From Thermoanaerobacterales bacterium (GTDB taxonomy: Bacteria; Bacillota; Thermosediminibacteria; Thermosediminibacterales; Tepidanaerobacteraceae): DNA of 64,000 bases. Location: assembly GCA_012840135.1 (NCBI GenBank), contig DUMA01000022.1, positions 372,001-436,000 of the forward strand, given 5' to 3'. Every line of letters starts with the position of its first letter. Within the stretch, counting starts at the first letter, position 1. Below the pieces are notes generated by a model. That model did no database searches and was not told where the DNA came from. It saw nothing but the letters and a program-made list of their open reading frames with translations. A program made the position numbers and the translations under genes. Of this stretch, positions 45,870 through 55,185 are shown piece after piece.

Positions 45870-47762
45870 TCACTGCATCAGGCCTGATTCCTTAATCTTT
45901 CTCCAGATGGTGGTTCTGTCCACGCCCAGGAGCCTGGCCGCCTCGGAAATATTGTTCTGTGTCTTTACCAGCGTCTCTTTTATGGCCATAATTTCTATTT
46001 CTTTTAATGTGAAGTTTCCTTTAAATATATCCCGGGATATGGTATCACTTTGCTTTGCGGCCTGGTTTGAAATCCCTAAATCAGCTTCTTCGATATATTC
46101 ACTCTCGGCATAGGCCACAGCCCGTTCGATGACACCCTTTAATTCCCTCACATTTCCGGGATAATCCAGATTTATAAGCAAATCTCGGGCCTTTTGGGCG
46201 ATTCCCCTTACCTTCTTGCCGAGTCTTGCCGAATATTTCTCAACAAATAAATCCACTAGCAGCGGTATGTCCTCTTTTCTTTCCCTAAGAGGCGGGATAA
46301 TCAACTTCAATACATTCAATCTGTAAAAAAGATCCCGCCGGAAGGTGCCTTTTTCTATATCTTCCTCCAGATTTCTGTTAGTGGAAGCTATTATCCTGAC
46401 ATCCACCGGAATCACTCTATCGTCGCCAATCCTCATAACTTCCTTTTCCTGAATTACTCTCAGCAGCCTCGACTGAAGATTCAAGGGCATGTCCCCTATT
46501 TCATCAAGAAAGATTGTGCCCATGTGTGCCATTTCGAAAAGTCCAATCTTTCCACCGCGGCGGGCGCCGGTAAAAGCACCCTCTGCATAACCGAAGAGTT
46601 CGCTTTCGAGAAGATTCTCTGGAAGGGCGGCGCAATTTATGGCCACAAAAGGTCCCTTCGCCCTGGGGCTTTCGTTGTGGATGCTGTGGGCGAAAAGCTC
46701 CTTCCCCGTGCCGGTTTCTCCCAGTATAAGGACCGTCGTGGAATCGAGTTCGGCATATTTTTTTGCCCTATATATAAGGTCTTCCATTATTTGGCTTTTG
46801 TGAATAATATCCTTAAAACTGTATTTTGCCACCAGGCCTTTCTGATGGAGTTCACGTCTTATTTTCTGCTCCATCTTCTGTATCTGGGTCACATCCTGAA
46901 AAGTAGCCACCGCACCTTTTATTTCGCCGTCCACTATAATCGGGACCCGATTTGTGGCAATCACCACATCCCCAACCCTCTGCAGCTCTCCAAGTTGGGG
47001 TTCTCCGGTTTTTAAAACCTCCGGCAGTTTGGTGGTCTCCAGCAATTCGGATACGGGCTTGCCCACGGGATTGTCACTCTTTTTGAATATCTCTCCTGCT
47101 GTTTTATTAAAAATTGTAATACAGCCTTTTTCGTCCACCGCTATTATGCCGTCATGAATGAAATCCATGATTACTTTAAATCTTTCGGCTCGAGCCCTTT
47201 CTTCCCGTCGTATCTCGAGCACCCTTCGGGCTTCATAGATAGCCGACAATACGGCTTCTTTCCCCGATTCTATAAGTCTTCCTCGATAGCCTAAATTTTT
47301 TACAGTTTTTATACCTATTGTATCTCCAACGAATTCTCTAACACCCTTTGATGCCACCTCATGAACCTGTCTTGGAGCATCTTTTTCGCTCTTGAAAATC
47401 ACGCGTATCAAGTCGAGCTTCAGTACATCAATCAATGTATCTATTCCAAAGACCACATTCTCATATCCCACAATGCCGATAGGACCCCTATAATCCAGCA
47501 AATCCTTCAATGCCCTTAAAATGTCAAAGGCGCTTACCTGAATTTCCACCACGGGTATGTTGACAGCATTTTTTATTACCTGATATGTGCCTCCCCGACT
47601 GATAATAACTTCTACACCCTTTTCTTCTGCATGTTTTGCAATGCTTGCTCCATCACTTAAATTCCCTTGAATAACATCTACTGGAAGATTATATTCTTTA
47701 ATCACATCCTTTGCCGTTTTTTCCAAGTCCTCATAAGGCGCAATCAATAAAATATTATTCAT
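45870..47762 (-). CDS. PrpR-type sigma-54-dependent transcriptional activator
   Basis: A 630-aa enhancer-binding protein. The N-terminal PrpR_N sensor (about 1-185, with [10 protein letters not shown]) is followed by a PAS domain (about 195-295). The AAA+ core has Walker A GETGTGKE (348-355), GAFTGA (395-400) and FLDE (418-421). The protein ends in a Fis-type helix-turn-helix ([16 protein letters not shown]). PrpR_N domains bind small metabolites such as 2-methylcitrate. Here the ligand may be a four-carbon acid or its phosphate. I take ATG 47762 (AGGGCGG upstream); the frame extends 27 codons further, beyond the likely transcription start. It should activate the downstream kinase-pdxA2-tct operon. 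Confidence 0.9.
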   Translation of the reverse strand: MNNILLIAPYEDLEKTAKDVIKEYNLPVDVIQGNLSDGASIAKHAEEKGVEVIISRGGTYQVIKNAVNIPVVEIQVSAFDILRALKDLLDYRGPIGIVGYENVVFGIDTLIDVLKLDLIRVIFKSEKDAPRQVHEVASKGVREFVGDTIGIKTVKNLGYRGRLIESGKEAVLSAIYEARRVLEIRREERARAERFKVIMDFIHDGIIAVDEKGCITIFNKTAGEIFKKSDNPVGKPVSELLETTKLPEVLKTGEPQLGELQRVGDVVIATNRVPIIVDGEIKGAVATFQDVTQIQKMEQKIRRELHQKGLVAKYSFKDIIHKSQIMEDLIYRAKKYAELDSTTVLILGETGTGKELFAHSIHNESPRAKGPFVAINCAALPENLLESELFGYAEGAFTGARRGGKIGLFEMAHMGTIFLDEIGDMPLNLQSRLLRVIQEKEVMRIGDDRVIPVDVRIIASTNRNLEEDIEKGTFRRDLFYRLNVLKLIIPPLRERKEDIPLLVDLFVEKYSARLGKKVRGIAQKARDLLINLDYPGNVRELKGVIERAVAYAESEYIEEADLGISNQAAKQSDTISRDIFKGNFTLKEIEIMAIKETLVKTQNNISEAARLLGVDRTTIWRKIKESGLMQ

Positions 47763-47815
47763 AGTTGTCCGCCCTAAAGGCAATTTCACCCCCAAAATCA
47801 TTTCAGTGTGATAAA

Positions 47816-47843
47816 AGTATATTAAAAATAGAATCAAGTTCAA
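47816..47843 (-). promoter_or_regulatory. Sigma-A promoter of the PrpR-type activator
   Basis: TTGAAC and TATACT on the minus strand are separated by 16 bp, about 55 bp upstream of the ATG at 47762. This supports that start. Confidence 0.55.
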
Positions 47844-47898
47844 ATTAAGTATATCATATATTAAAATGATAACACTTATAATGTTTTCAATAAGTTGC

Positions 47899-47940
47899 TA
47901 AAAAAATAACCTCTTCTCCTTTGTTAGAAGTTGAGGTTAT
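47899..47940 (-). terminator. Terminator of the class V aminotransferase gene
   Basis: ATAACCTC and GAGGTTAT (47906-47913, 47933-47940) form the base of a hairpin with further inner pairing. Seven T follow on the minus strand. It lies 131 bp behind the aminotransferase stop. Confidence 0.7.
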
Positions 47941-48071
47941 AGAATCAAAATTGCTCTATTAAATCATTCTGGACCCAATTATAAAAGAATTCATGCGGGC
48001 TTTGATAAAAGCTTATCTCAAAGAGCATGACAAGATGTCACGCTTATGCTTATTTGAATTAAAAACATGAG

Positions 48072-49220
48072 TTAAATTTTTTCAGCAAAGATTTTTCCAA
48101 TGGGAATCGGAAGTGAATATTTAAAGTCCAGCAAGGCTTTCTCAAAGGCTCTAAAAAATTGAAATAACTTTTCTTCCCTCGCGTTTTCTCCCATGTGGCC
48201 TATGCGCCACACTTTGCCGGAAAGTTTCCCCCAGCTTCCGGCTATCATGACATTGTATTTATCCCAAAGATGCTCTCGAAACTTTTCATCATCTATCCCT
48301 TGCGGAATATAAAAGGCGGTCACGGTATTGGCTTCGGCTCCTTCTTTGGGAAATATCTTAAAACCTGCATCTTTTAGAGTATCCCTCACAGCATTAGCTA
48401 TGCGGGCATGTCGGATATAGATATTTTCACCCTCTTCTAAAACTACATCTGCCGCTTCTGAAAGGCCGTATATATCCGATACGGGCTGCGTATACGGGAA
48501 TACCCTGTCTTTGTACCACATTTGCTTCCATTTTAGAAGATTGGTGTAAAACCCGGGTACGGGTGTCTTTCTTTCTTCCATACACTTCCATGCATCTTTG
48601 CTTATGGAAAGAAAAGTTAGCCCCGGAGATGCCGAAAGGCATTTCTGGGAACCACCCAGGACTATGTCTATACCCCAATCGTCGGTCATAACTTTCTGTC
48701 CTGCAATGGACGATACAGCATCCACCACTGTAATTATGCCCGCTTCTTTTAAAACCGGACATATTTCTTCAATGGGATTTATCATTCCTGCCGGAGTTTC
48801 GCAGTGAACCACCGTAGCCAACTTGAAACCATTGTTTTTTGCCAGAAACTTTTTTACATCGTCAACGGTAAAAGCATCATCATATTCTTTTCTTAAATAA
48901 ACAACTTCCGCCCCATATAATTCAGCAAACTCTCCAAAACCCTCACCAAAAACACCGTTGGCAAGGCACAGCACCTTATCTCCCGGCTCTATGAGTGAAG
49001 CTATGGCACTTTCTAATCCCAGAATCCCTTCTCCGTTTAATATCAACACATCATTTCTAGTTATAAGGATTTTCTTTAGCTTATCACACGTTTCATCATA
49101 AAAATCAAAAAAGCCAGGATCAAGATCGGGGTTTGTTATAGGTTTTGCCATAGCCATTCTTACTCTTTCGCTGACCTCCGTCGGTCCAGGTGTCATTATA
49201 AGTCCATTTCTGATAGTCAT
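48072..49220 (-). CDS. Class V aminotransferase (alanine/serine-glyoxylate or -pyruvate type)
   Basis: A fold-type I PLP enzyme of 382 aa. TPGPTEVSERV at the start is the hallmark of the alanine-glyoxylate/serine-pyruvate group. The PLP aspartate lies in VVDAVSS and the Schiff-base lysine in GGSQKCLSASPG. Such enzymes convert serine to hydroxypyruvate or glyoxylate to glycine; phosphonate aminotransferases are a related alternative. ATG 49220 follows GGAGG with 8-nt spacing; a TTG 18 nt earlier is open. It is monocistronic with its own terminator. Confidence 0.88.
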   Translation of the reverse strand: MTIRNGLIMTPGPTEVSERVRMAMAKPITNPDLDPGFFDFYDETCDKLKKILITRNDVLILNGEGILGLESAIASLIEPGDKVLCLANGVFGEGFGEFAELYGAEVVYLRKEYDDAFTVDDVKKFLAKNNGFKLATVVHCETPAGMINPIEEICPVLKEAGIITVVDAVSSIAGQKVMTDDWGIDIVLGGSQKCLSASPGLTFLSISKDAWKCMEERKTPVPGFYTNLLKWKQMWYKDRVFPYTQPVSDIYGLSEAADVVLEEGENIYIRHARIANAVRDTLKDAGFKIFPKEGAEANTVTAFYIPQGIDDEKFREHLWDKYNVMIAGSWGKLSGKVWRIGHMGENAREEKLFQFFRAFEKALLDFKYSLPIPIGKIFAEKI

Positions 49221-49314
49221 TTTGATTGCCTCCAACAAAAAAAGAATAGTTTGTCCTGCGCACTTTCTATGTATCTCGCTAAATCATGCGCTGAAATATG
49301 AATTACTTTTCTTC

Positions 49315-49734
49315 TCATAAACCAGTATAGCCGATAATATCTTCCAGAAATGCGTACACATCCTTTATATCATTTTTTGCTATTTTATATATAATCTTAA
49401 AATCTATGTCGCCATACTGATGAGCTATTATATTTCTTAAACCGATCATGTCTTTTAATGGCTTTTCAAGTTCCTTTCTAATGACTTTTTCTTTTACAAG
49501 AATGTTCGCCATGTCCGATAAAAAAACAGGTTCTTCGAATCCTTCGTCAGATATAATATGTGAGCAGATATCTATAATATATTGAAGCATCACGAAAAGG
49601 TTATGACATATAATATCTCTCTCATCCTCATTATTTAAAAACTCTTCGAGCGAAATATTGCTTTTTAAAGATATCCGCTCTAAATGATGCCTGATCAGAT
49701 TTACTTTTTTCGAAATTATTTCCCTCTTAACCAT
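49315..49734 (-). CDS. hepT: HepT-like HEPN ribonuclease toxin
   Basis: A helical protein of 139 aa. The HEPN catalytic motif RX4HXY appears as RNIIAHQY near the C-terminus. In characterised pairs, the MntA partner adds AMP to the tyrosine of this motif and so silences the RNase. The gene overlaps the upstream mntA by 8 nt, the standard order antitoxin-toxin. Sequence similarity within this family is low, but the motif and the partner make the call firm. Confidence 0.87.
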   Translation of the reverse strand: MVKREIISKKVNLIRHHLERISLKSNISLEEFLNNEDERDIICHNLFVMLQYIIDICSHIISDEGFEEPVFLSDMANILVKEKVIRKELEKPLKDMIGLRNIIAHQYGDIDFKIIYKIAKNDIKDVYAFLEDIIGYTGL

Positions 49735-50152
49735 TTGTCATCACTTCCCTGATCTTTTCTTTAGTCCTTTCAAGATACTTATTTATTATATACATTTGAT
49801 CAAGATAAAAATAAAAGTTTTTAACTCGAAATTGAGAAAGTATGGAAGGGTTACCATTCTTTAAAATAATGCCATTTTTAAATATTTCATGGTTTAACAA
49901 AGGTGGAGCACTGTTCATAATTATTAAATCCACAGGGAGTTTCAAAATATTTTCAAGCTCGCCTTTATATTTTAATTTGAATTCAAAATATTCTTCAGCT
50001 TTCATGCCTGCTACGTAGGCGGCGATGTCGATATCGCTGCCGGCTCTCACCTTCCCTTCGGCATACGAACCGAAAAGATAAGCAAAAACAACATTGTCAT
50101 TTGAAAGGAAAAATTCCTTTAATTCTTTAATTAAAGCGTTTGCATCCACCAT
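49727..50152 (-). CDS. mntA: MntA-like minimal nucleotidyltransferase antitoxin
   Basis: A 141-aa minimal nucleotidyltransferase. The GSX10DXD motif is intact (GSYAEG...SDIDIA), so it is probably an active AMP transferase for HepT. ATG 50152 follows GGGTGAGA; the frame also opens 15 nt earlier. A good promoter lies so close that the leader would be only a few bases. Confidence 0.87.
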   Translation of the reverse strand: MVDANALIKELKEFFLSNDNVVFAYLFGSYAEGKVRAGSDIDIAAYVAGMKAEEYFEFKLKYKGELENILKLPVDLIIMNSAPPLLNHEIFKNGIILKNGNPSILSQFRVKNFYFYLDQMYIINKYLERTKEKIREVMTNG

Positions 50153-50166
50153 TCTCACCCAAAGCA

Positions 50167-50194
50167 ATTATATCACATATTTTAATTCTGTCAT
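50167..50194 (-). promoter_or_regulatory. Sigma-A promoter of mntA-hepT
   Basis: ATGACA and TATAAT on the minus strand with 16-bp spacing. The -10 box ends 14 nt before the mntA ATG, which implies a very short leader. Confidence 0.6.
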
Positions 50195-50261
50195 AGGAAA
50201 CTCGTTTTTTCTATAAGCGCCAAAAAGCAAAAATTTAATCCGCCAAAATACCTTCGGCGAC

Positions 50262-50290
50262 TGGAAATGGAAGTCATTTAGAGGTATAAT
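50262..50290 (+). promoter_or_regulatory. Candidate promoter of the second mntA-like gene
   Basis: TGGAAA and a perfect TATAAT are 17 bp apart, about 33 bp before the ATG at 50324. It is divergent from the other MntA promoter. Confidence 0.45.
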
Positions 50291-50323
50291 AAATAAAAAT
50301 ATTTTTTATCAGAGGTTATAATC

Positions 50324-50752
50324 ATGAGAGAGTTAAAAACTATTTCAAGAGAAATAAAAAAATTAATTTCTATGATAAAAGAAAATAATAATATAATCGC
50401 TTTATATATTTTTGGTTCATTCGGAACAAATCAACAACATCCGCTAAGCGACATAGATTTGGCTATATTATTTCAAGAACCCCCTCAGTTCTTTGATTTC
50501 TTATGCTTAGAAGCAGACATTTGCAAAATATTGCAACGCGATGATGTCAATGTCATAAATCTCAACAGCTCCTCAATTGATATTCAATTTCAGGTAATTT
50601 CCACCGGGGATTTGCTGTATTGTAGTAATGAATTATTATTAGCCGATTTCAAGGAGAGAGTATTTAATATATATGGCGACTATGGTTATACATTAAAACG
50701 TTTTTATAATGATTACGAGGAGGGATTAAAAATAAAATATGGAAATCGATAA
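50324..50752 (+). CDS. Second MntA-like nucleotidyltransferase, orphaned antitoxin
   Basis: A 142-aa minimal nucleotidyltransferase with an intact GSX10DXD motif (GSFGTN...SDIDLA). It differs clearly from the MntA encoded 170 bp away on the other strand, so this is not a recent duplication. Its 3' end overlaps a gene start that looks like hepT, but that gene is broken after about 27 codons. The protein therefore has no intact toxin of its own here. It might act on the neighbouring HepT or be a remnant. Confidence 0.82.
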   Translation: MRELKTISREIKKLISMIKENNNIIALYIFGSFGTNQQHPLSDIDLAILFQEPPQFFDFLCLEADICKILQRDDVNVINLNSSSIDIQFQVISTGDLLYCSNELLLADFKERVFNIYGDYGYTLKRFYNDYEEGLKIKYGNR

Positions 50753-50822
50753 AGCAAAAATATTAAACAAGATAAATATAATCGATACTTCCCTCAATAA
50801 ATTGAGGCAACTTTCTGCTTTA
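50739..50822 (+). pseudogene. 5' remnant of a hepT-like toxin gene
   Basis: The ATG overlaps the end of the second mntA by 14 nt, as in intact modules. The first residues, MEIDKAKILNKINIIDTSLN, match the helical N-terminus of HepT proteins. After about residue 28 the frame runs into the antisense of the cdaR 3' end and stops soon after. No HEPN RX4H motif is present. The break coincides with the cdaR stop codon at 50820-50822. Confidence 0.6.
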
Positions 50823-52112
50823 AGAAAGCCCGAATTCTTCTATCAAAATCAGCAATTCCAGTTTCATGGCATCGAAAAATTTCCTGGGGTCGTAGCCGGT
50901 AATTTCCTTTACCTTGTCAAGCCTGCCTGACAAGGTATTGCGGGTTACGCCAAGCTTTTCCGCTGCGGTGCTAATATTCATATCGTTTTTAAAAAAGGTT
51001 TTTAGTGTATCAAACAGTTTTTCGTGATTTATGATTTTAAGCTGCGGATTGTGAGATAAAAGCAGTTTTTTAAATCTCTGAAGCATGTCCTGCGGTATGT
51101 TGGCGAGCAATATTTCAAGGCTTACATCCTGGGCTAATGTTATAGTTCCTTTTTCTTTATCGGCTTTTTTAATCTGTTCTTGAATTTCCAGTGCTTTAAA
51201 GGCTTCGTCGTAAGATTTTTTCAAACCCGAAAGCCCAGGATAAAAAGAACCGACGGTTGCCAGGAAAGTGAGATTATATTTTTCAAAGATATCCTTCACA
51301 GAAAAAATTGAATTCCAAATTTCTTTCTTTAATTTAACGTTATCCAAATTTTTTATGGCGTAGAAGATGATAAAAATATTGCTTCCGCTGTAGCTGAACA
51401 TGTTCTGCGGATTTGAAAAAGCCTGTTTTATTCTTTCCAATATCTTTTCCCGCCGTTTCTGTAATCTTAATTCATCTTTTTGAGCAAACAGATGATTAAC
51501 ATACACACTATTTTTCTCATTTAAGAGCTCGGTTTTATTTTCACTTTCAACTTTTATTTCACCATTATTAACTTTGCCATATATTTTTTCATTCAGGCCA
51601 TATATTTTTAATACTACTGCTACTCTAGGTATATTCATATCAAATCCCAATACTGTACCTTTTGCCAGAAAAATATCCTCGTTATCTATAAAGTTTCCGC
51701 GTATTATGTCATCTACATAAAGCTCCCGGGCATTTTGTTCCATCCTGAGCTGTTCGGAAAGAAATGCCTGCTGCAGCATGGTTTCTACCGAAATCTTTAA
51801 AAGCTCTCCGTAAGGGCGTACCTCATTAGGTTCACCGGTGATCCCTACCACTCCCGCTATTTTTTCATTCAAATAAATGGGGAGGTTTACTCCAGGCTTT
51901 ACTCCTTCAAGTTTCTCAGCCTGGTCCGAAGTAATCTCCAGGGGTTTTCCAGTTTTAATAACTTCGGCCGCCCCCTGGTGAAACGTATTTATTCTCTTTT
52001 TATCCCCGCTGCCTACAATGATGCCAATACTATTCATTATATTTATATTGTATCCCAGGACTTTCATAGTCCTGTCAACAATACTCTGTGCGTACTGATG
52101 GGTAATTTCCAA
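50820..52112 (-). CDS. cdaR: CdaR-family sugar-diacid/glycerate regulator
   Basis: A 430-aa transcription factor. The N-terminal sugar-diacid recognition domain (about 1-135) opens with QYAQSIVDRTMKVLGYNINIM. A GGDEF-like middle domain follows, and a PucR-type helix-turn-helix lies at the C-terminus (NISTAAEKLGVTRNTLSGRLDKVKE). The start is TTG behind GGGGGG. CdaR proteins commonly activate glycerate, glucarate or galactarate genes. Here gntP and glycerate kinase lie directly upstream on the same strand, which fits. Confidence 0.92.
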   Translation of the reverse strand: MEITHQYAQSIVDRTMKVLGYNINIMNSIGIIVGSGDKKRINTFHQGAAEVIKTGKPLEITSDQAEKLEGVKPGVNLPIYLNEKIAGVVGITGEPNEVRPYGELLKISVETMLQQAFLSEQLRMEQNARELYVDDIIRGNFIDNEDIFLAKGTVLGFDMNIPRVAVVLKIYGLNEKIYGKVNNGEIKVESENKTELLNEKNSVYVNHLFAQKDELRLQKRREKILERIKQAFSNPQNMFSYSGSNIFIIFYAIKNLDNVKLKKEIWNSIFSVKDIFEKYNLTFLATVGSFYPGLSGLKKSYDEAFKALEIQEQIKKADKEKGTITLAQDVSLEILLANIPQDMLQRFKKLLLSHNPQLKIINHEKLFDTLKTFFKNDMNISTAAEKLGVTRNTLSGRLDKVKEITGYDPRKFFDAMKLELLILIEEFGLS

Positions 52113-52254
52113 TGAAATCCCCCCGTTTGAAATAAATTTTACACTGAATAATTATATACAGGTGATTTGAACTCCTTCTCTCCTGTAAATAAAGCTGTCA
52201 ATTTATTGTTCCATTTTTTATAGAGTAACAGTCTACATTGTAAGTTTTTTAACC

Positions 52255-52377
52255 TCATTGTGTAGCTATTATTTCACCATTCTCTCCCATAAAATTTACA
52301 TTATTCCCTGTTATATCATGCAGAATCTGTACAATCCTTTCGGCCAATTCTTTCGAAACTCGATATCGGCTTTCCAT
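52255..52377 (-). pseudogene. 40-codon CdaR-like N-terminal fragment
   Basis: A short ORF with a strong ribosome site (GGAGGAATAATTC, then ATG). It encodes MESRYRVSKELAERIVQILH and continues to NFMGENGEIIAT before TGA. This follows the pattern of the start of the sugar-diacid recognition domain in the adjacent CdaR (IVDRTMKVLGYNINIMNSIGIIVGS). It is probably the remnant of a second cdaR, although the good ribosome site leaves open a real small protein. It lies between the gntP terminator and cdaR; the rest of this 350-bp gap holds no gene that I can see. Confidence 0.5.
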
Positions 52378-52404
52378 GAATTATTCCTCCAAAAAAGTTT
52401 GTAA

Positions 52405-52436
52405 AGATATAAAAAAGCGGATAAAAATCCGCTTTT
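52405..52436 (-). terminator. Terminator of the glycerate kinase-gntP operon
   Basis: A perfect 10-bp stem (AAAAGCGGAT with its complement) and a 4-nt loop, followed by TTTATATC on the minus strand, 28 bp behind the gntP stop. Confidence 0.85.
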
Positions 52437-52463
52437 CATTGAATCAAAATAAAGCACAATATA

Positions 52464-53849
52464 TCAATGGAATATCGCAAATAGTATTAAGGTTGTCACT
52501 ATCGTTACTATTCCTTCTAATAAAGTTGCCATAGTTTGGGCCCTGTAAGCATCGGTAACCTTCAAACCGGAAAATTGGGATACTACCCAGAAGTAACTGT
52601 CATTTACATGGGAAACGGTCATGGCTCCCGCCCCGATAGCCATTACTGTCAAAGCTAAATCCATAGGAGATGTTAATCCAAGCTGAGGCAACATTGGGGC
52701 AAGCAAACTCGACGTTGTGACAAGAGCTACAGTTGAGGAACCCTGGGCCGTTTTCAGCAGAGCTGAAATTAAAAACGGCAAAAGAAGCACAAAAACTCCG
52801 CCCGCTATGCCTCCACCTGCGAATGTTTTTATATAGTCGGCAATTGGTGTGTTTGAAAGTACATTGCCAAGAGACCCCCCTGCTCCGGTAATGAGTAGGA
52901 TTATCGCTGAATCTTTTAGGCCAAGACCGACCCAGTTCATCAGTGTTTCTTCATCATATTTTGGAAGTAGAGTCAACGCAAGCAATACACCTATCATCAA
53001 AGCGTTGACCGGAGTGCCTAAAAACACTATAAAATTACTGCCTATTCCTGTATATTTTGTAAACTTTACAAAAGAAGCAAGAGCGATTAAAAGTATTGGT
53101 ATAACAATAGGAGCAAAGGATTTAACCGCACCAGGGAGCTGTTTAAATTGTTTCCTTAATTCATCGTAACTTGCCCCTGTTTGATCCACTTCGGTAGTAA
53201 TATTTTTCCCTATACGGTAAGCCCACCAAAGTCCTACGAGTGCTGCAGGAATTGATACAACCATACCTATTAGAATAACCAAACCTAGATCGGCTCCTAC
53301 ATTTCCAGCAGCCGCTATAGGACCAGGGGTCGGAGGTACCAGTGTATGGGTTGCGTAAAGACCCGTTGATAAAGCCACTGCCATGACAGCCATGGGGATC
53401 CCGGCCCGTTTTGCCAGTGCTTTATTCAATGGTGTCAGAATTACAAATCCTGAATCACAAAAAACCGGAATACTTGTGATGTACCCAATGATACTCATGG
53501 CTAAAGGCGAACGTTTAATACCGACGATATTTAGAACAACCTCGGCCATTTTAAGGGCAGCTCCGGATTTCTCCATGATTGTTCCGATTATAGTGCCGAA
53601 AACTATTACGAGGCCTATCCCTGTCATTAAATTACCGAACCCTTGCGAAATTACATTGCCGATGAATTGGACCGGCATTTTACTTAAAAAACCAACTCCA
53701 TATGCTGCAAACAATAGAGCTAAAAACGGATGAATTTTTAGTTTTGCAGTGGCATAAATAATGAACAATATTGCAAGGACAACAATTACAAGCAACATAG
53801 GGCCATGGACCATCACCTGCTTTGCAGCAGTAAGTTGTTCTGGAGTCAT
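52464..53849 (-). CDS. gntP: GntP-family gluconate/glycerate permease
   Basis: A 461-aa carrier with about twelve membrane segments. The family signatures GLYATHTLVPPTPGPIAAAG and a long GFGNLMTGIGLVIVFG region are clear, and the C-terminal HVNDSYFWVVSQF motif is complete. Its ATG overlaps the glycerate kinase stop by 4 nt, so glycerate is a more probable substrate than gluconate. CdaR is the likely regulator. Confidence 0.92.
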   Translation of the reverse strand: MTPEQLTAAKQVMVHGPMLLVIVVLAILFIIYATAKLKIHPFLALLFAAYGVGFLSKMPVQFIGNVISQGFGNLMTGIGLVIVFGTIIGTIMEKSGAALKMAEVVLNIVGIKRSPLAMSIIGYITSIPVFCDSGFVILTPLNKALAKRAGIPMAVMAVALSTGLYATHTLVPPTPGPIAAAGNVGADLGLVILIGMVVSIPAALVGLWWAYRIGKNITTEVDQTGASYDELRKQFKQLPGAVKSFAPIVIPILLIALASFVKFTKYTGIGSNFIVFLGTPVNALMIGVLLALTLLPKYDEETLMNWVGLGLKDSAIILLITGAGGSLGNVLSNTPIADYIKTFAGGGIAGGVFVLLLPFLISALLKTAQGSSTVALVTTSSLLAPMLPQLGLTSPMDLALTVMAIGAGAMTVSHVNDSYFWVVSQFSGLKVTDAYRAQTMATLLEGIVTIVTTLILFAIFH

Positions 53850-55060
53850 TTTTCTACCTCCCTAAAATATATTCGAAATACATTTTGCGATATTTGTTCC
53901 AGCAGCTCTCCTCCCCTTTCCATAGCTTCTTCCAGGGTCATGGGTCTGTTGATGATGCTGAATAGGGCGGTAATTCCTGCATCATATAATTTTTCGTAGC
54001 CTTTCCCCAGGCTACCGGATATGCAGATTACCGGTTTGCCGTATTTTTTTGCCACCTGGGCGACCCCAAAAGGCACCTTGCCAAACATGGTCTGAAAATC
54101 GGTGGAACCCTCGCCAGTAATCACTAAGTCGGCACTTTTGACCTTTTCTGGAAAGTCGGCAAGATCCATTATTATGTCTATTCCCGGCTTCATGTCAGCA
54201 TTCAAAAATGCCATTAATGCTGCTCCAAGGCCTCCTGCTGCACCGGAGCCTGGGATCTGGGATATGTCTTTACCCAAGTCCCGTTTGATAACTTCCGCAA
54301 GATGTCCCACATTCCTGTCAAGGATCTTTACCATTTCCGGTGTAGCACCCTTTTGAGGGCCGTAGACAGCAGATGCTCCATCAGGGCCGCAAAGTACATT
54401 TTTTACATCGGAAGCTATAGTAAATTGTGTTTTTTTAACCCTGGAATCCAAATCCGAAATATCGATTTGCTCTATCCTGGCAAGTTCACCTCCTCCAAAG
54501 CCTATTTCATTGCCCTTTTTATCTAAAAACCTAACTCCCAAAGCCTGGGCCATTCCTGCCCCGCCGTCATTGGTGGCACTCCCGCCAATGCCTATGATGA
54601 TTTTTCTGCAGCCTTTATCGAGAGCTGCTTTTATCAGCTGGCCTGTCCCGTAGGTCGTAGTTTTCAGCGGATTCCTCTCTTCAGGTTTTACAAGATTTAA
54701 TCCCGATGCCGCAGCCATTTCGATGATGGCTGTACCATCCGGTAGTATGCCGAAAAAAGAATCTATTTCTCTCCCCAGAGGATCGAGGGCTCTTGTTACA
54801 ATCGTATTCCCTCCCAATGCGGTGATCAGTGCTTCAACGGTGCCTTCTCCCCCGTCAGCCATGGGGATTTTTACTATTTTGACATCAAATATAAAATCGG
54901 ATTCAGGAACCCCGCCGTTTAATGTCGGGCTTTCCGTGATGTTTTTTATTTCTTCTCTTTTTTCTTTTAACGCCTTTTTTATACCTCTTTCCACCGCTTC
55001 TGCCGCCTGAAGGGCTGTCAGACTTCCTTTGAATGAATCCGGCGCTATAACGATATTCAT
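53846..55060 (-). CDS. garK: Glycerate kinase, GarK type
   Basis: A 404-aa kinase that phosphorylates glycerate, in this family usually at the 2-position. The signature MNIVIAPDSFKGSLTA opens the protein, and GIGGSATNDGGAGMAQALG and GSGAAGGLGAALM follow. ATG 55060 sits behind GGAGG; the frame opens 12 nt earlier. A variable, charged insert near residues 35-55 lengthens the protein. It is the first gene of the glycerate kinase-gntP operon. Confidence 0.93.
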   Translation of the reverse strand: MNIVIAPDSFKGSLTALQAAEAVERGIKKALKEKREEIKNITESPTLNGGVPESDFIFDVKIVKIPMADGGEGTVEALITALGGNTIVTRALDPLGREIDSFFGILPDGTAIIEMAAASGLNLVKPEERNPLKTTTYGTGQLIKAALDKGCRKIIIGIGGSATNDGGAGMAQALGVRFLDKKGNEIGFGGGELARIEQIDISDLDSRVKKTQFTIASDVKNVLCGPDGASAVYGPQKGATPEMVKILDRNVGHLAEVIKRDLGKDISQIPGSGAAGGLGAALMAFLNADMKPGIDIIMDLADFPEKVKSADLVITGEGSTDFQTMFGKVPFGVAQVAKKYGKPVICISGSLGKGYEKLYDAGITALFSIINRPMTLEEAMERGGELLEQISQNVFRIYFREVEK

Positions 55061-55185
55061 GTGTCCCTCCAAAGTTATACTTTAAAATTTAATTTTTATT
55101 TTATTTTATCTGAAACTTTTATTAATAAACATAGCCAAACCGCTCAATTTTATATAATTATACAATTATTTTTTGGGCAATTTGT

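Noticed and set aside
50823-50930. Continuation of the truncated hepT frame to its stop.
   Set aside because: This part is the antisense of the cdaR 3' end and has no HEPN motif, so it is not part of a real toxin.
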